From: an uncultured Ruminococcus sp.
GTDB lineage: Bacteria; Bacillota; Clostridia; Lachnospirales; Lachnospiraceae
Assembly: GCA_900555215.1 (NCBI GenBank)
Contig: USKR01000071.1
Coordinates: 1-6,783, forward strand
Direction of reading: 5' to 3'
Length of the DNA stretch: 6,783 nucleotides
The stretch's first letter is position 1; each line of letters starts with the position of its first letter. The notes under the pieces are model-generated. The model worked only from the letters and a program-made list of their open reading frames with translations. It was not told the DNA's origin and searched no databases. Positions 5,643 through 6,783 of the stretch are shown here, in pieces. The translations under genes were made by a program, and so were the position numbers.

Positions 5643-6563
5643 ATGTTTTTAAGAAGATCAGACCTATCATCAGCAGCAAATTACCAGGAGCAGATCAGGA
5701 GACTCAAAAAGGAACTTGAAACTGCGGACGCAGTGATCATTGGCGCGGGAGCAGGCTTATCTGCGGCGGCGGGGATGCAGTATACAGGGACAAGATTTAA
5801 AGAATATTTTGAGGATTTCTATGAGAAGTACAGGTACACGGATATGTATTCCGGGGGCTTCTATCCTTATGATACGCCGGAAGAACACTGGGCTTACTGG
5901 AGCAGGTATATCTTCATCAACCGGTATATGGATGCTCCTGAGCCGGTGTATCAGGAACTGAATGACTTAGTAAAGGACAAGGACTATTTTGTCCTTACCA
6001 CCAATGTGGATCACTGTTTCCAGAAGGCAGGATTTGACAGGCAGCGCCTGTTCTATACGCAGGGCGATTATGGACTGTTCCAGTGTTCCGTGCCATGCCA
6101 TGACAGCACATACGACAATGAAGAGGCTGTCCGGCAGATGGTCTTGGCTCAGGGGTATGAGATTGACGGAGGAGGCAGGCTGTTCCTCCCGGACGGCGTG
6201 AAAGCGAAAATGGAGATTCCCTCAGAGAGTGTTCCCCTCTGCCCGAGGTGCGGGAAACCGATGAGCATGAACCTGAGAGCGGACGATACCTTTGTGCAGG
6301 ACCAGGGCTGGTATGTGGCTGCAAAGCGATATCAAGATTTTTTCAGGTGCCATGACGGCATGCATATCCTGTATCTGGAACTGCGCGTGGGGGCAAATAC
6401 TCCCGGTATAGTGAAATTTTCCTTCTGGAGAATGACAGCGGAGAATCCCTGGGCGGTTTATGCCTGCGTCAACCTGGGGGAAGCCGGCGCCCCAAGAGAA
6501 ATTGCAAATCGTTCTATCTGCATTGACGGGGATATTGGCGAAGTATTAAAAAAATTAAAATGA
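5643..6563 (+). CDS. SirTM-like (class M) sirtuin, predicted protein ADP-ribosyltransferase
   Basis: A 306-residue cytoplasmic SIR2-fold protein. The Rossmann NAD-binding motif is IIGAGAGLSAAAG (32-44). The classical GIPDFR block is replaced by GMQYTGTRF. TTNVDH (119-124) follows, with Asn121 and Asp123, and the usual catalytic His of the LHG motif is replaced by Gln140 in YTQGDYG. The Asn-Asp-Gln set and its spacing match what I recall for the SirTM enzymes of Staphylococcus and Streptococcus, which ADP-ribosylate lipoylated GcvH-L rather than deacetylate. The zinc ribbon is complete: Cys148, Cys152, Cys200, Cys203. The C-terminus has GANTPG (250-255) and NRSICIDGDI (289-298). The ATG at 5643 follows GAGG by 9 nt. 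The usual SirTM partners (macrodomain, GcvH-L, lipoate ligase) are absent from the visible neighbourhood; the neighbour is a divergent hxlR. The fold is certain; the reaction is inferred. Confidence 0.85.
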   Translation: MFLRRSDLSSAANYQEQIRRLKKELETADAVIIGAGAGLSAAAGMQYTGTRFKEYFEDFYEKYRYTDMYSGGFYPYDTPEEHWAYWSRYIFINRYMDAPEPVYQELNDLVKDKDYFVLTTNVDHCFQKAGFDRQRLFYTQGDYGLFQCSVPCHDSTYDNEEAVRQMVLAQGYEIDGGGRLFLPDGVKAKMEIPSESVPLCPRCGKPMSMNLRADDTFVQDQGWYVAAKRYQDFFRCHDGMHILYLELRVGANTPGIVKFSFWRMTAENPWAVYACVNLGEAGAPREIANRSICIDGDIGEVLKKLK

Positions 6564-6659
6564 AAAGCAGCAGATTCAGTATCTATTCGTTACCGGGGCA
6601 CATTTTGAGCCAGTTGCTAAGGTATCAGGAGGTTTTTTCCTGGGAATCCTTTAGGGAAA

Positions 6660-6713
6660 GGGACAGGTATATTGCTTTTTTGTCCCGAATAATATATAAT
6701 ATTCGAGACAAAA
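6660..6713. promoter_or_regulatory. Operator-like inverted repeat cluster of the AbiEi-like gene
   Basis: TTTTGTCCCGAATA (6678-6691) and TATTCGAGACAAAA (6700-6713) form a 14-bp inverted repeat with one mismatch and an 8-base spacer. A further half-site GGGACA (6660-6665) is the exact inverse of TGTCCC (6681-6686). The repeat encloses most of the promoter and runs into the ribosome binding site. AbiEi antitoxins of characterised type IV systems repress their own operon by binding inverted repeats in the promoter, which this layout would suit. Confidence 0.55.
6672..6700 (+). promoter_or_regulatory. Promoter of the gene at 6727
   Basis: TTGCTT (6672-6677), a 17-base spacer and a consensus TATAAT (6695-6700). 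The start would be near 6707, so the leader is only about 20 nt and consists largely of the right operator arm and the ribosome site AAAGGAGGTGA. Confidence 0.6.
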
Positions 6714-6726
6714 GGAGGTGAGCAAA

Positions 6727-6783
6727 GTGGCAAACGGATATTCCAGGCAGATTCAGGAGCGGATTGGCGCAGCGGCAGAAGGA
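6727..6783 (+). CDS. N-terminus of a probable AbiEi-family type IV antitoxin (DUF6088-like), cut by window end
   Basis: A full AAGGAGGTGA ends 5 nt before a GTG at 6727-6729. The 19 codons present give VANGYSRQIQERIGAAAEG, with the first residue read as Met. A short start with an I-ERI-x(3)-EG pattern resembles the opening helix of AbiEi/DUF6088 antitoxins, which usually continues into G-x-F-x-x-x-DF; that part is outside the window. AbiEi is a winged-helix repressor paired with the nucleotidyltransferase toxin AbiEii in abortive infection. Gene reality is strongly supported by the promoter, operator and ribosome site; the family assignment rests on few residues. An in-frame GTG at 6718 lies inside the ribosome site and is unlikely to be used. 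Confidence 0.55.
   Translation, partial: MANGYSRQIQERIGAAAEG

Noticed and set aside
5643..6563. SIR2 protein as an anti-phage NADase next to an abortive-infection gene
   Set aside because: Defence SIR2 proteins are usually fused to or paired with other effector or sensor domains and keep the catalytic His. This protein is single-domain, has Gln at that position and a complete zinc ribbon, and resembles SirTM enzymes more closely.
6626..6642. Hairpin CAGGA-N7-TCCTG as terminator of the sirtuin gene
   Set aside because: The stem is only 5 bp and the T-run is in the loop rather than after the stem. No good terminator is seen between 6564 and 6659.

Overview
The window looks like chromosome from a gut-type Firmicute of the Lachnospiraceae/Clostridia. 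The evidence is strong AGGAGG-like ribosome binding sites, several GTG starts, a pyruvate formate-lyase activase tail, a BceRS/BceAB-type antimicrobial-peptide module and an HxlR regulator. No sequence search was possible, so the assignment rests on protein character only.

Layout. Positions 1-162 (+) hold the last 53 codons of pflA, which meets the next operon tail-to-tail at a bidirectional terminator (205-244). On the minus strand, reading right to left, come hxlR (5403-5077, with its own terminator), a BceA-type ABC ATPase (4750-4102), a BceB-type permease (4112-2130), an OmpR-family response regulator (1927-1268) and an intramembrane-sensing histidine kinase (1271-255). Plus-strand genes resume at 5643-6563 with a sirtuin of the SirTM (class M) type, divergent from hxlR. 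The window is cut at 6783 just inside a gene that probably encodes an AbiEi-type antitoxin, preceded by a promoter embedded in a 14-bp inverted repeat.

How the parts should work. In Bce-type modules the permease's large extracellular domain senses peptide antibiotics, the kinase follows the transporter's activity, and the regulator switches on the transporter promoter. A matching operator (TTAC-N6-GTAA) lies over the poor -35 region of the ABC promoter, beside an extended -10, TGATATAAT. However, the ATPase gene has lost the segment that should carry Walker B, the D-loop and the H-switch, and its 3' end is out of frame. As written, the transporter has no working motor of its own while permease, regulator and kinase all look intact.

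Most interesting points: (1) the internally deleted ATPase in an otherwise intact resistance module; (2) a SirTM-like ADP-ribosyltransferase candidate without macrodomain or lipoate partners in view, paired instead with HxlR; (3) an hxlR promoter whose -10 sits exactly between the arms of a perfect 8-bp inverted repeat; (4) a second TTAC-N6-GTAA palindrome upstream of the sirtuin, which could place it under either HxlR or the Bce regulator; (5) the operator-like promoter of the putative AbiEi gene at the right edge.
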